Source: Candidatus Moduliflexus flocculans (GTDB lineage: Bacteria; Moduliflexota; Moduliflexia; Moduliflexales; Moduliflexaceae). From it: a stretch of DNA of 36,788 nucleotides. Below the pieces are notes generated by a model, which was not told where the DNA came from, did no database searches, and saw only the letters and a program-made list of their open reading frames with translations. Below, in pieces: positions 1 to 8,832 of this stretch (position 1 is the first letter of the stretch; every line of letters starts with the position of its first letter). The translations under genes and the position numbers were made by a program. The stretch covers positions 616,330-653,117 of the forward strand of contig DF820455.1 in NCBI GenBank assembly GCA_000739515.1. The letters run 5' to 3'.

Positions 1-937
1 GCAGCGCGGCGTCGCCGACCACTTCCGGCAGCGAAGCCGCGTTCGAGCAGACCACCGGCACGCCGCACGCCATCGCTTCTAATGGCGGCAGCCCAAAGCC
101 TTCATAGAGCGAGGGAAAGACGAACAATGATGCGCCGCGATACAGCTCAAATAAGCCCTCATCTTCAACAAAATCGGTAAAAAGAATCCGTCCGCCGGGG
201 TCTAAACGAGCGGCCAGATCGTAGAGTTCATGGCGGCGAGAGTCGCACTTTCCGGCGATCACAAGCTGCGTCTGCTGATAGACCTCCTGATGCGTCATAA
301 ACGCCTGCACTAATGTCGTCATATTTTTATAGCCGTGATGCTTGCCGACATACAAGACGTAGCGTGCCTCGATTCCGTAACGGCGTTTCACGTCCTCTTT
401 ATGGGATTCAGGCAACGTCATTTGACATTGTTCATCCGCGCCGCTGAGAATGATCTGTATTTTCTCTCCAGGAAGGCGAAAATAACGCATCAAATCACGT
501 TTTGAATATTCGGAATCCGTAATAACTGTTCGAGCATGTCGCGTGGCGTAGTTTATCATCCCCCTGGCATACCAATGGGCTATTTGGGACGGACATTCTT
601 CGGGATAGAGATAATAAATCAAATCATGAACCGTGACAACATACGGACACGGCTGCGCGAGCGGGACGTTGAAATTCGGATAGTGCATCAGATCAATGCG
701 GTATTTTCGAATTTCCAACGGCAGGCGATACTGTTCCTTAATTGAATAAATCGGCGTCCAGGCGGGTAGATGCACGGAAATGAGGCGGTCTTGCCGGATC
801 GGGAGTTCTTCATTCGGCTGTAAAAACACCACATATTCATGCGGCGCATCAAGCGTCGCCAAGTGAATCAGCAGGTTGCGCAAATAGCGCCCGATGCCGG
901 TATTTCCAAGCATTCGCGCATCAATTCCGATTCGCAT
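1..937 (-). CDS. GT4-family glycosyltransferase, partial (3' end outside window)
   Basis: The reading frame starts at an ATG at 937 ([20 protein letters not shown]) and stays open to the window edge, giving about 312 residues without a stop. The N-terminal stretch with the glycine-rich turn, the middle motif [10 protein letters not shown] and the C-terminal [19 protein letters not shown] (the E-x7-E retaining glycosyltransferase signature) are those of GT-B fold, GT4-family enzymes, which move a sugar from a nucleotide-sugar donor to a lipid-linked or growing glycan at the cytoplasmic membrane face. Its start overlaps the end of the preceding membrane glycosyltransferase gene by 17 bases, so it belongs to the same minus-strand operon. 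The donor and acceptor cannot be told from sequence. Only the last part of the C-terminal domain should be missing. Confidence 0.93.
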   Translation of the reverse strand, partial: MRIGIDARMLGNTGIGRYLRNLLIHLATLDAPHEYVVFLQPNEELPIRQDRLISVHLPAWTPIYSIKEQYRLPLEIRKYRIDLMHYPNFNVPLAQPCPYVVTVHDLIYYLYPEECPSQIAHWYARGMINYATRHARTVITDSEYSKRDLMRYFRLPGEKIQIILSGADEQCQMTLPESHKEDVKRRYGIEARYVLYVGKHHGYKNMTTLVQAFMTHQEVYQQTQLVIAGKCDSRRHELYDLAARLDPGGRILFTDFVEDEGLFELYRGASLFVFPSLYEGFGLPPLEAMACGVPVVCSNAASLPEVVGDAAL

Positions 938-2183
938 AGCGTTTCCCGTAAGCATACAGAGCGATGAGCGCCGACGAGGCGTAGATAATAACAAATGGAA
1001 TCAGCGGGGCGCGAAAGCGCGGCATGGCGGTGAAAAAGATCGGAATAAGCATAGAACTGCCGAACAATGTATAGATCAGAAGATGTTCTTTCCACCTTCG
1101 AAACGAGGCAAACAAGCCGAATATGCCGAGAATCGCCATCGCTGTCCAGGCGATTTGGTCGGCAGGATGCGGATAAGGGCTCCAGAAAATTTTCAGTTTG
1201 CGCCAGGCTAAATTGATAAATTGCTCAGGATGTTCGACGATAAATTGTTTTGCCAATCGCGCGGCACGTTCGTCTCTGGCTTTCACATCAGTTAAGGCGA
1301 GGTCTCGAAATGGCTGATACGCTTCTTTCGGCGGCGTCCAGCCGTTGGAGTCGCCCCGTTCCAATAGCGTTAAATTGTAATCGGTCGAGGGGCTGTTGCC
1401 AAGATACATCGTCCAGCCGCCATTAGAATTGACAAGCAGAAACGAGCCAGTCACGCGATAATTGCGGATTGTCCAGGGCGCGATGACGCAGCCAGCGGTC
1501 AAGCCAATAATCATCAGCAAAACAATCCCTTTTGACGGTTTTCGCCAATACCGCAGAATTGCCCACAAAACGACGCAGCTTGCCGTCGTGATATTCGAGG
1601 CTTTATTCAGCATCAGCAGGCCGAGCGCGACGCCGAGGCCGACAGCGTGCCAGTATGGGTGTCGTTCAGTGTCATTTAACAGAAAGGCCATCACCAACAA
1701 TGTCAAAAATATCGAAAGCCCTTCTGTGAGCGGTACATGAACTAACAGCAGAAAAAACGGATAGACACAACTGGCGAGGCCAGCAACAACGCCCACATTT
1801 CTTCCATACAACCGATACCCAATCCAGTAACTCAGGCCGCAAGATAAGGCGCTGATGACTGCCAGCCCGACGCGCCCCCAGAAGAGATTGACGCCAAACA
1901 GAGCATACCAACACGCGAGATAGAATGGCGTTAGCGGCGGGCGGAAAGTTCCCGGAATATCAGCCTTATATGGCGGGTCTATCGTGCTGGCGAAAATGTG
2001 GCGTTCAACAAGATTTTTGGCGGTTTGATGGTATGACTCGGCATCAATTGAAAATGACGATCTCGCATCAAAAGACGGGGTAATCGTCAATATAAATACG
2101 AATCGAACAAACAAAGCAATCGCGCAAATGTTTCCATAAGCAATACGGCGTTGTTCAGGGCTTTTGTTGAGGGTTGTTTGCAT
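921..2183 (-). CDS. GT39/ArnT-like polytopic membrane glycosyltransferase
   Basis: A 420-residue protein with about 9-11 hydrophobic segments. It has a short cytoplasmic start, a first membrane helix near residues 17-34 and then an acidic loop beginning DAESYHQTAKNL (about residue 47). Next come an R-P-P-containing loop (FRPPLTPFYLACW) and repeated helices. This matches the GT39/ArnT/PMT class of lipid-phosphate-sugar glycosyltransferases, which use polyprenyl-phosphate sugars outside the cytoplasmic membrane. The acidic residue in the first loop is the expected catalytic position. The gene lies 12 bases downstream of the O-antigen-ligase-like gene and overlaps the next GT4 gene, so it is an internal operon member. 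The acceptor (glycan, lipid A-like lipid or protein) is unknown. Confidence 0.85.
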   Translation of the reverse strand: MQTTLNKSPEQRRIAYGNICAIALFVRFVFILTITPSFDARSSFSIDAESYHQTAKNLVERHIFASTIDPPYKADIPGTFRPPLTPFYLACWYALFGVNLFWGRVGLAVISALSCGLSYWIGYRLYGRNVGVVAGLASCVYPFFLLLVHVPLTEGLSIFLTLLVMAFLLNDTERHPYWHAVGLGVALGLLMLNKASNITTASCVVLWAILRYWRKPSKGIVLLMIIGLTAGCVIAPWTIRNYRVTGSFLLVNSNGGWTMYLGNSPSTDYNLTLLERGDSNGWTPPKEAYQPFRDLALTDVKARDERAARLAKQFIVEHPEQFINLAWRKLKIFWSPYPHPADQIAWTAMAILGIFGLFASFRRWKEHLLIYTLFGSSMLIPIFFTAMPRFRAPLIPFVIIYASSALIALYAYGKRYANRN

Positions 2184-2195
2184 GGCAAGACAGGT

Positions 2196-3743
2196 TCATC
2201 TATTTTGCGGAGATGCGTGAAGTCCTTTTACACAAAGGCGTTCCTGGACATTCGTCATACCAATGCTCATGGAAATCCCGGCTAAGAACCAAAAATTTGC
2301 TGCTAATGGCGGGAAAAACCAGAGTACATCAGCGATATTATGTACTAAGGAGGCGATTAAACCTGCAATCCCCCCATTTATGAGGCTCTGCAATCGAATA
2401 TCATCGACCTGGGTTCGCAACCTCATGAGCGTTATGAAAAATTTTCCTAATGTCCATACAAGAAGAAAAAATCCAATAACTCCAAGCTTGATAAACAGGT
2501 ACACATATAAATTATCAACAACCAGATTTGCGCCAAGCCCAAGTCCGAAAAGCTTTTGATAAAGTGGAAGCTGTCGAAACTTTTTTATTGCAGATTCAAC
2601 GCGTTGGACACGCCCAGCACTAAATTGATTCGGATCGGATGTCAAGCGGCGAAAATTGTATCGGGCTAATTCCGGGCGATCACTATGTTGATTGGTAAAA
2701 ATAAATAGACTGATGGCAAAGACGAGCAACACGCCAACCGCGCGAAAATGGATTTTCTTGGCGATCACGGCTAACGCAAAAACCCCAACAATCCCTCCCA
2801 GCAATGCTCCGCGTGAATAGGTCAGAAAAAGCGTGTACCACACGCCGATAAAGATTCCTGACAGCGCCAATTTTTTCCATTGCGATTGGATGATCAGGAT
2901 AATCCCACCTAAAAAAGGAAGAAATGTCGCTAAATGATTGCCAAAAATATTCCCGTTTTGAAATGTCGAATATAATTTTTGCCGTCCCCCTTCAATATAA
3001 TTCCAACGCCCGCCAAATTCAGCGTAACGAATCATTTCATATTGTTCCGTAATGCCGGGGACTGCAATCCGTTCGAACCCGAAACGCAATTGCAGCATTC
3101 CGTACAAACACACCAGAATCAGAGAAATTATTATTGCAAATACGATGACCTCTATTCGATGACGGTTTCTTAACACCGTGCATACCAGAAAATACGCTGG
3201 AATAAAACCAAAAAATGCAACAAATTCTATTAGCACCATTCGGAATGGATTTCGATAAAAGAGACTCAGAATGGAGTTGAGCATGCCGTACAATATAAAA
3301 ACAATGATGGTATTAAAAAGCGGGATACGCGAAGTAAAACCGTTGGAAAATAACACACTGATAAACCAGAGAATGAATGAAATAAATATCAGGATATTCG
3401 CAGAGGTGATGGGAACGCCAGAAAGTGTTTTGCCCGACTTCGGGATCGTGATGGAAATAAAAAATGACAGAAAAAACAGCAAAAAGAGCAGGCGATACCG
3501 CTTGTCAGATGTTTCATCAGCAACCGCAGCAATTTGAGTGGACTCGCGAGAATAGGAAAATGCGTTGGCATATAACAGAATTGCGATTGCAGCAAATCCA
3601 AATACCACGAGCAGCGCAACAATCGGAGAGGCTGCCGAAAACAGGCCGACTCCAGCGCCTGCGATCAACAGGCTGGCATATTCGAAGAATTCTGACCTGA
3701 CATGCTGCGAGAAATTTCCTTGTTGTCTCATGATGTATGCCAT
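2196..3743 (-). CDS. O-antigen ligase/polymerase-like membrane protein (Wzy/WaaL family)
   Basis: A 515-residue, strongly hydrophobic protein with about a dozen predicted membrane helices. A large central periplasmic loop (about residues 230-270; contains YIEGGRQKLYSTFQNGNIFGNHLA) is followed by the helix-turn TYSRGALLGGIVG. That order, including the S-R-G motif after the loop, is the O-antigen ligase domain layout shared by WaaL ligases and Wzy polymerases, which join or polymerise undecaprenyl-linked glycans at the periplasmic membrane face. Ligase and polymerase cannot be separated by eye. Start could be M1 or M5; both lie just after the SGNH gene. By eye the gene is more A+T-rich than the glycosyltransferases further upstream, as is common for variable surface-glycan genes. 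Confidence 0.85.
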   Translation of the reverse strand: MAYIMRQQGNFSQHVRSEFFEYASLLIAGAGVGLFSAASPIVALLVVFGFAAIAILLYANAFSYSRESTQIAAVADETSDKRYRLLFLLFFLSFFISITIPKSGKTLSGVPITSANILIFISFILWFISVLFSNGFTSRIPLFNTIIVFILYGMLNSILSLFYRNPFRMVLIEFVAFFGFIPAYFLVCTVLRNRHRIEVIVFAIIISLILVCLYGMLQLRFGFERIAVPGITEQYEMIRYAEFGGRWNYIEGGRQKLYSTFQNGNIFGNHLATFLPFLGGIILIIQSQWKKLALSGIFIGVWYTLFLTYSRGALLGGIVGVFALAVIAKKIHFRAVGVLLVFAISLFIFTNQHSDRPELARYNFRRLTSDPNQFSAGRVQRVESAIKKFRQLPLYQKLFGLGLGANLVVDNLYVYLFIKLGVIGFFLLVWTLGKFFITLMRLRTQVDDIRLQSLINGGIAGLIASLVHNIADVLWFFPPLAANFWFLAGISMSIGMTNVQERLCVKGLHASPQNR

Positions 3744-3753
3744 CCATTCATTC

Positions 3754-4842
3754 TCATTGAAGAGATGTTTCTCTCTGCATATTGAGATGCTTCAAAAGCT
3801 CTTCTGCCGCCTTCTGATGGCCTGCAACATTCCAATGTCCATCATGCTGAAAATGATACTGCATCGGGTTGCCGCTGGCTTCAAATACCGGGCGCAAATC
3901 TACGACCTCAAAACCGTGTTCCCTCAGCAAGCTGGCAAACTGAACATGCATTTTCGCTTCGATTTCCTGATTTCCACCAAGCCACAACGCGCGAGAAGGG
4001 ATCAATAATAATACCATTTCAGAAATAGCATATTTTTGCCGTAACGCAAGCAATTTTTCGCATGATTTACGAAGAATCTCGTCCGAATACATGATGCGGC
4101 TGATTCCATCCTCATATTCATCAATGATTCCGTACCGTACGGCGATATTGTTCAGGAGCGGATTCTGGTGAAACGTGCTAATCATCACATTATATAACGC
4201 AGATCGCCGACCTAAAAAAATTTTCAGCCGAAAGAAGGCGTTGCGTCGAACGTTATCATAATATGGCGCTGCGGTTGACGGCTTCTGAGACGGAGAGGGG
4301 CTGACGGTAATCTCTCCATTCTGATTGCGACTCGCATAATTTTGCAGATCATTTTCCATGCAAATTCCGACGATCAGCCGTTTAATCGTTGCCCCACGCT
4401 CGATAGCATATTGTATCAACTTTTCATAGCCATTAAAATCAGTTGGGATGCTGATATTATACACTGGTCGGCCTAATCGGGCTTCCAGCAGATTCGAATA
4501 GCGTTGAGGTTCTTCCACGCCATGTCCATAGCTGAACGAATCCCCAACCACGAACCAATCGCTCGCTGTCGAATCGTTCAAATCTTTACGATCCCTCAAG
4601 CCATATTGATTGAAGCGCACTGTTACATTAAAGTCGCCGGACTTCATCCGATGATGGAATTCCGAATTTTCTCGACCTAATAACACGCCATCCTGATTGA
4701 AATAGAATTTCACCATCGAAGAAGGATCGTAGGCAGGAAAAAGCCATCGGACAGCGAATTCAAGCGCAATCACCGATAGAAGAACTGAAATCGTTAATAT
4801 TCCACCATTAATAAAGAATGTTCGTATCTGTTTCATCGCCAT
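3754..4842 (-). CDS. membrane-anchored SGNH hydrolase-like protein, AlgX/AlgJ-like putative O-acyltransferase
   Basis: A 362-residue protein with one N-terminal membrane helix (about residues 10-33) and an exported domain. The nucleophile motif GDSFSYG is at residues 100-106 (Ser102). The distal block D334-G-H336-W-N-x-x-G-H supplies the Asp and His of an SGNH Ser-His-Asp triad. The motif order matches SGNH hydrolases and the related AlgX/AlgJ polysaccharide O-acetyltransferases. Sitting between a GT4 gene and the O-antigen-ligase-like gene, two bases after the former's stop, it probably adds or removes acyl groups on the exported glycan. Acetyl transfer is inferred from context; an esterase activity is possible. 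Start M1 or M3 are both plausible (GGAAGG lies 12-18 bases upstream). Confidence 0.8.
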   Translation of the reverse strand: MAMKQIRTFFINGGILTISVLLSVIALEFAVRWLFPAYDPSSMVKFYFNQDGVLLGRENSEFHHRMKSGDFNVTVRFNQYGLRDRKDLNDSTASDWFVVGDSFSYGHGVEEPQRYSNLLEARLGRPVYNISIPTDFNGYEKLIQYAIERGATIKRLIVGICMENDLQNYASRNQNGEITVSPSPSQKPSTAAPYYDNVRRNAFFRLKIFLGRRSALYNVMISTFHQNPLLNNIAVRYGIIDEYEDGISRIMYSDEILRKSCEKLLALRQKYAISEMVLLLIPSRALWLGGNQEIEAKMHVQFASLLREHGFEVVDLRPVFEASGNPMQYHFQHDGHWNVAGHQKAAEELLKHLNMQRETSLQ

Positions 4843-4844
4843 AT

Positions 4845-5942
4845 TTATCTACATCCTTCCTTTTTATATCCGTCGAACAACATCTTTGACATAACCTCGG
4901 CGGAATAGCTCTCAAGCACTCTCTTTCGTCCAGCCAAACCGCTGCGAATACATGCTTCTGGCGATGAAAAAAAGCGGCGAATCTGCGCAAGACACGCATG
5001 AATATCATGTTCGGGAAATATCGCCCCCGCCTCGCCGACAATTTCGGGAATCGAGCCGGAATCCGATCCGATCACAGGGATTTCGCAACTCATCAATTCG
5101 ATGATGCTGCGCCCAAATTGCTCTTTCCAGCGCGGCGTGGTTTGTGATGGCACGATCCCAAGATTCATGCAGTTCAAATAGGACGGAAGGTTTTCATATT
5201 CAATGTTTCCCGCCAAATGAACGCGATGAGCAACGCCATGCTCCGCAACGCGCCGTCGAAATAGCTGTTCGGCCCCGCTGCCAATCATCAATAAATGAAT
5301 CTCTTCGGGTAGATGCGGCATCATATCGGCCAACAAAAGAATCCCTTTACTCTCTAATAGCCTCCCACAGTAACCAAGCACAAATTTTCCGTCAAGCCCC
5401 AATTGCGCTTTTAATGCAGAGGCATCAAATTTACAAAATCTATTCGTATCCACTCCAAGCGGAAAAACAGTGATCGGTTTGCAAAATCCTTCCTGGCGTA
5501 ACGTTGTTTCCACGCTTACGCTACACACAAACGCTTGCTCGACATGCCGCATGACATAGCGCATCGGTACGCGAAACAACGGATGCACATTTCCAGGAAT
5601 ATTTTCGGCAGAATAGACGAACATGCGGCTGTTCAGACCACACAGATTGCGAAAGAGAACGGATTGGAACGCAATGATTCCGCTGATTTCTTCAAAAATA
5701 TGAAGAATATCGGGCTGAATTCTGCGAATATCCTGCAATATGCGAGGAGAAAAACAAGCGGCGCGAATATGCCAGGAAAACCAAAGACGCCGGCGATGTA
5801 TCGAAGCAGGAAATTGCGACGGCATGATGGTTGTATGAGGAACAATCACGGAAATATCACAATGCGCGTCGGTCTTTTTCAGATATGTAATGAATTCATT
5901 GACCTCTCGAACGAAACTTTTCGTGATGATAAGTATTTTCAT
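4845..5942 (-). CDS. GT4-family glycosyltransferase
   Basis: I start the protein at the ATG at 5942 (MKILIITKSFVREVN), because this is where GT-B homology begins and because the ATG overlaps the stop of the upstream GT2 gene as ATGA; a longer open frame reaches 5987. The protein has 365 residues. An N-terminal Rossmann-like domain contains the loop PDILHIFEEISG. The donor domain has LGYCGRLLESKG and, near the end, FGRSIIELMSCEIPVIGSDSG, where the usual E-x7-E signature appears as a variant with Arg/Ser in place of the first acidic position. It is a retaining nucleotide-sugar glycosyltransferase acting in the cytoplasm on the same glycan pathway; the sugar is unknown. Confidence 0.88.
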   Translation of the reverse strand: MKILIITKSFVREVNEFITYLKKTDAHCDISVIVPHTTIMPSQFPASIHRRRLWFSWHIRAACFSPRILQDIRRIQPDILHIFEEISGIIAFQSVLFRNLCGLNSRMFVYSAENIPGNVHPLFRVPMRYVMRHVEQAFVCSVSVETTLRQEGFCKPITVFPLGVDTNRFCKFDASALKAQLGLDGKFVLGYCGRLLESKGILLLADMMPHLPEEIHLLMIGSGAEQLFRRRVAEHGVAHRVHLAGNIEYENLPSYLNCMNLGIVPSQTTPRWKEQFGRSIIELMSCEIPVIGSDSGSIPEIVGEAGAIFPEHDIHACLAQIRRFFSSPEACIRSGLAGRKRVLESYSAEVMSKMLFDGYKKEGCR

Positions 5943-6751
5943 AACTTCAGCGCTAAAATAGCCATCATCATGCCCCAAACGAACCATCTGTGATGCTTCC
6001 GATAGAACCGCAACAAACTCTCATCGCGTAATCGTTGCAGCTGCCGCGCTTGTTCCGGCGATTTCTGGCTGCTACCACGATTATGATGAAAGACGGCGAA
6101 TTCGCCGAGATAATACGCCTGCCAGCCTGCCTGCGCGGCGCGATAGCACCAGTCAATATCTTCGGCGTACATAAAAAACGTTTCGTCCAAAAGGCCGATT
6201 TGCTCGATGGTCTCGCGCCGAATCATAAACACTGCGCCGATCAGATAATCCACCGCAAAATTTGTGGAGACATCGCGGCACAACAGCCGATTTTCCCAAC
6301 GCATCCGGCGCGACGAGTTGAGTTTGTCGCGCAGCATGTCGAGCGGCGTTCTTGGAAAATTGTCAAACGATGCCTGCCACGAGCCATCCGAATTCAGCAG
6401 GCGCGTTCCCGCGATGCCGACCGTCGGCTGTGTGTCGAGAAACGCGACCATCTGAGCGATGGCGTTATCTCGCAGCGCCGTATCGCTGTTCAACAGCAGA
6501 TAATATCGCGCTGACGCCCGCCGCAGCGCCTGATTGTTCGCTTTCGCAAAACCGACGTTCTCCGCGTTGCGAATCAGCCGCGTCTGCGGAAATTCCTGCG
6601 CCACCATCTCCGCGCTGCCATCGGATGAGGCGTTGTCTATTACCCAGACCTCGAAGGCAATCCCTGATGTCTGCTGATAGGCTGACGCAAGGCATTGCCG
6701 CAGTAATTCCCGCGTATTCCAATTAACGATTATCACGGCAACATCAGTCAT
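5939..6751 (-). CDS. GT2-family glycosyltransferase, rhamnosyltransferase-like
   Basis: A 270-residue protein beginning VAIIVNWNTRELL, a typical GT-A fold start. VIDNASSDGS supplies the nucleotide-binding Asp, LLLNSDT is the DXD-equivalent metal-binding motif, and YAEDIDWCYRAAQAGW carries the ED catalytic base region. This pattern is found in WbbL-type rhamnosyltransferases and related GT2 enzymes that build O-antigen and cell-wall glycans. One possible hydrophobic helix lies at the C-terminus (FVWGMMMAILAL), perhaps a membrane contact. ATGA overlaps join it to both neighbours (5939-5942 and 6748-6751), so translational coupling is likely. Rhamnose as substrate is a family guess. Confidence 0.9.
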   Translation of the reverse strand: MTDVAVIIVNWNTRELLRQCLASAYQQTSGIAFEVWVIDNASSDGSAEMVAQEFPQTRLIRNAENVGFAKANNQALRRASARYYLLLNSDTALRDNAIAQMVAFLDTQPTVGIAGTRLLNSDGSWQASFDNFPRTPLDMLRDKLNSSRRMRWENRLLCRDVSTNFAVDYLIGAVFMIRRETIEQIGLLDETFFMYAEDIDWCYRAAQAGWQAYYLGEFAVFHHNRGSSQKSPEQARQLQRLRDESLLRFYRKHHRWFVWGMMMAILALKL

Positions 6752-7632
6752 GGTTTCGTGCCGATGACAAGCAATGTCCGGCCTGTCGGCAAATCTAACG
6801 CAGGCTTCGTGGCGCGGTATAAACGCGGAAAAATCAGCGAATTATATGCTCCAATAATTGCGGTAATCAGCGGAAAACAGAGATTATACAGCGGTTGCAG
6901 TTTACCGAGCGTGCGAATGCCGATCACATCCTGAATCCCCGCGCGTCCTTGCAAAAAGGCGTGATCGCGAATCATCCAGGGATGAATCAGCGTGCAATAC
7001 GCTTTCACTTTCGGCGGATTCAAATAGCCGCGATGCGCAACATGCAGCCCGGCCTGTTCGACTTCTTCGGCCAATTCATTCAAATCAAATTCCCGCACAT
7101 GCCCAAACGCTTTCTCGCCATATACGGCCTCATCCGCGTCTTTTTCATGCTGATGCAGATGCTTGTTCGGCGTCGTGATAATTACGCTGCCCCCCGGTTT
7201 CAAGACGCGCTGAATTTCCCGCAGCACGCTTCGATAGGCGTCAAGATGCTCGATCACCTCGACAAACACCGCAACATCCATAGAACTATCGGTCAGTTGC
7301 GGCAGCCCATGCTGCAAATCGTGTTGAAAAAATTCGGCATCAAGCCGCAGATCGGGATGCGCGGCGCGAGTTTGTCTGGCGTTTTCGCGAGCGTGTCCGA
7401 TTTCCCGTTCGCGAATATCGAAACCGACCACGCGAAACCCATTCAACGCAAATGTCAACGCTTTAATTCCTGGCCCGCAGCCGACGTCAACCAGGACTTT
7501 ACCTGCGCCTTTCGGGAAAAACTCGTCCATGACATCCCAAAATTGCGTTTCGCACGGGCATTTGATGCGCCCGCTGAATTCTCCCAGCCGCGTCGGCGGA
7601 ATCACGTTCCATAAAATCTCTCGATACGCCAT
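6748..7632 (-). CDS. class I SAM-dependent methyltransferase
   Basis: I choose the ATG at 7632 (MAYREILWNVIPP) because AAGGA sits about six bases upstream; an open frame continues to 7695, but that extension would run through a perfect palindrome. The protein has 294 residues. Motif I is VLVDVGCGPGIKAL (about residue 45), followed by VVGFDIRE with the acidic residue that holds the ribose. VEVIEHLD is the typical Methyltransf_11 motif, and a post-motif block reads RVLKPGGSVIITTPN. The C-terminal ~70 residues contain a hydrophobic stretch (LITAIIGAYNSLIF). In this operon it is likely to methylate a sugar or glycan end, a known way of stopping chain growth; that role is inference. Confidence 0.88.
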   Translation of the reverse strand: MAYREILWNVIPPTRLGEFSGRIKCPCETQFWDVMDEFFPKGAGKVLVDVGCGPGIKALTFALNGFRVVGFDIREREIGHARENARQTRAAHPDLRLDAEFFQHDLQHGLPQLTDSSMDVAVFVEVIEHLDAYRSVLREIQRVLKPGGSVIITTPNKHLHQHEKDADEAVYGEKAFGHVREFDLNELAEEVEQAGLHVAHRGYLNPPKVKAYCTLIHPWMIRDHAFLQGRAGIQDVIGIRTLGKLQPLYNLCFPLITAIIGAYNSLIFPRLYRATKPALDLPTGRTLLVIGTKP

Positions 7633-7654
7633 GCCAATTCCTTGCAAATATAGA

Positions 7655-7685
7655 GCTGTCAGACTCTTTGAAAGAGTCTGACAGC
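7655..7685. repeat. perfect intergenic palindrome, 14-bp arms with 3-base centre
   Basis: GCTGTCAGACTCTT and AAGAGTCTGACAGC flank the central bases TGA with no mismatch. The palindrome occupies most of the 66-base gap between the GT4 gene (ends 7699) and the methyltransferase gene (starts 7632). It is not followed by a T-run on either strand, so it does not look like a classic intrinsic terminator. It may be a mobile REP-like palindrome or an RNA hairpin that adjusts expression within the operon. Confidence 0.8.
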
Positions 7686-7698
7686 GTTTCCTCACGCC

Positions 7699-8832
7699 TT
7701 ACACTAAAGAAGTCAGCACGTCAAGCGTTTTTTGCGCGCAGAATTCCCAGGAAAATTGTTTCGCTCGCATCAGCCCCATTTCGCGATACGCGAGACGCAA
7801 GTCGCGATCCGTCAATAATTGATGCAGCCGTTCCGCCATATTGTCCACGCTGTACGGATCAAACAACATCGCCGCGTTTCCGGCGACTTCCGGCAGCGAC
7901 GATGTATTGGAACAAGCGACCGGCACGCCGCACGCCATTGCCTCTAACACCGGCATCCCGAAGCCTTCATAGAGCGATGGCAGCACAAATGCTTCCGCGC
8001 CATTAATCAGCGCCGGCATATCCTGATCCGGCACATAGCCAGTCCAAATCACCTCTTGCTGAAGCGAAAGCCGCGTCACCATGCTGAAAATTTCATCTTC
8101 CGGCAAATCGCGATATTGTTGGCCGATCAGGACAAGTTTATGCGGAATCTGATGTTTTTGCTTCAACAAATAAAACGCGTGAATCAGGCGCGGAATATTT
8201 TTGCGGCGCTGCAATGTCCCGATACAGAGGATAAATGACTCCGGCAGGCGATAGCGCCGCCGCGCCGCCTGAACGACGGCGCGTTCGAGCGGCTGAAATC
8301 GCTGATGAACGCCATGATGCACGGCAATAACCTTTTCCGGCGCAATGTTATAGTAGGCCAGCACGTCCTGGCGCGTGGCTTCCGACACCGTAATAATTTT
8401 CGCGGCAGCGCGAATGCTGCGCTGCGTGGAATGTTTCAGCCAAAAACGCAGTGCCGGAGAAAAACAATCCGGAAAAAAGAGAAAGGCGACATCGTGGATC
8501 GTCACCACACTGCGCTTTGGCAAATACCAGAGCGGCATGGTCGGCGAAGGGAAAAAATAGACGTCTTGCGGATGTCTCATCAATTCGAGCGGCAAGCGAA
8601 TCTGCGCCCATAAAAGCGGGAATTCAAGCACTCTCACCGCGACTTCTGACGCGCCGCTCGGCGTGATGCCCAGCGTATCCAGCGGCCTCGGATCGGCCTG
8701 GCGCAAATAGAGCGTGTATTGATGGGCAGCGTTCGGCGCGTTGATCATCGCTTGTATCAGATGATAGACATAATGCCCCACGCCTGCTTTGTGTGTCACT
8801 GCCGCGCTTGTCGCTTCGACGCCGATCTTCAT
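7699..8832 (-). CDS. GT4-family glycosyltransferase
   Basis: A 377-residue GT-B enzyme: N-terminus MKIGVEATSAAVTHKAGVGH with the glycine loop, SVVTIHDVAFL, then ILCIGTLQRRKNIPRLI at the interdomain linker and [19 protein letters not shown], the complete E-x7-E motif. This is the mannosyltransferase-B-like GT4 subgroup; donor specificity is not readable. The start ATG overlaps the stop codon of the upstream histidine kinase gene (ATGA at 8829-8832), so this glycosyltransferase is translated directly behind a signalling protein. Confidence 0.92.
   Translation of the reverse strand: MKIGVEATSAAVTHKAGVGHYVYHLIQAMINAPNAAHQYTLYLRQADPRPLDTLGITPSGASEVAVRVLEFPLLWAQIRLPLELMRHPQDVYFFPSPTMPLWYLPKRSVVTIHDVAFLFFPDCFSPALRFWLKHSTQRSIRAAAKIITVSEATRQDVLAYYNIAPEKVIAVHHGVHQRFQPLERAVVQAARRRYRLPESFILCIGTLQRRKNIPRLIHAFYLLKQKHQIPHKLVLIGQQYRDLPEDEIFSMVTRLSLQQEVIWTGYVPDQDMPALINGAEAFVLPSLYEGFGMPVLEAMACGVPVACSNTSSLPEVAGNAAMLFDPYSVDNMAERLHQLLTDRDLRLAYREMGLMRAKQFSWEFCAQKTLDVLTSLV

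Noticed and set aside
536..745. Plus-strand open frame of 69 codons
   Set aside because: It lies antisense to the GT4 gene at 1-937, which has clear family motifs; no homology or ribosome site supports it.
6035..6514. 159-codon plus-strand frame
   Set aside because: Antisense to the GT2 glycosyltransferase gene; its composition mirrors the codons of the real gene.
6895..7614. 239-codon plus-strand frame
   Set aside because: Long, but fully antisense to the methyltransferase, which has intact motifs and a ribosome site; a shadow frame in G+C-rich codons.
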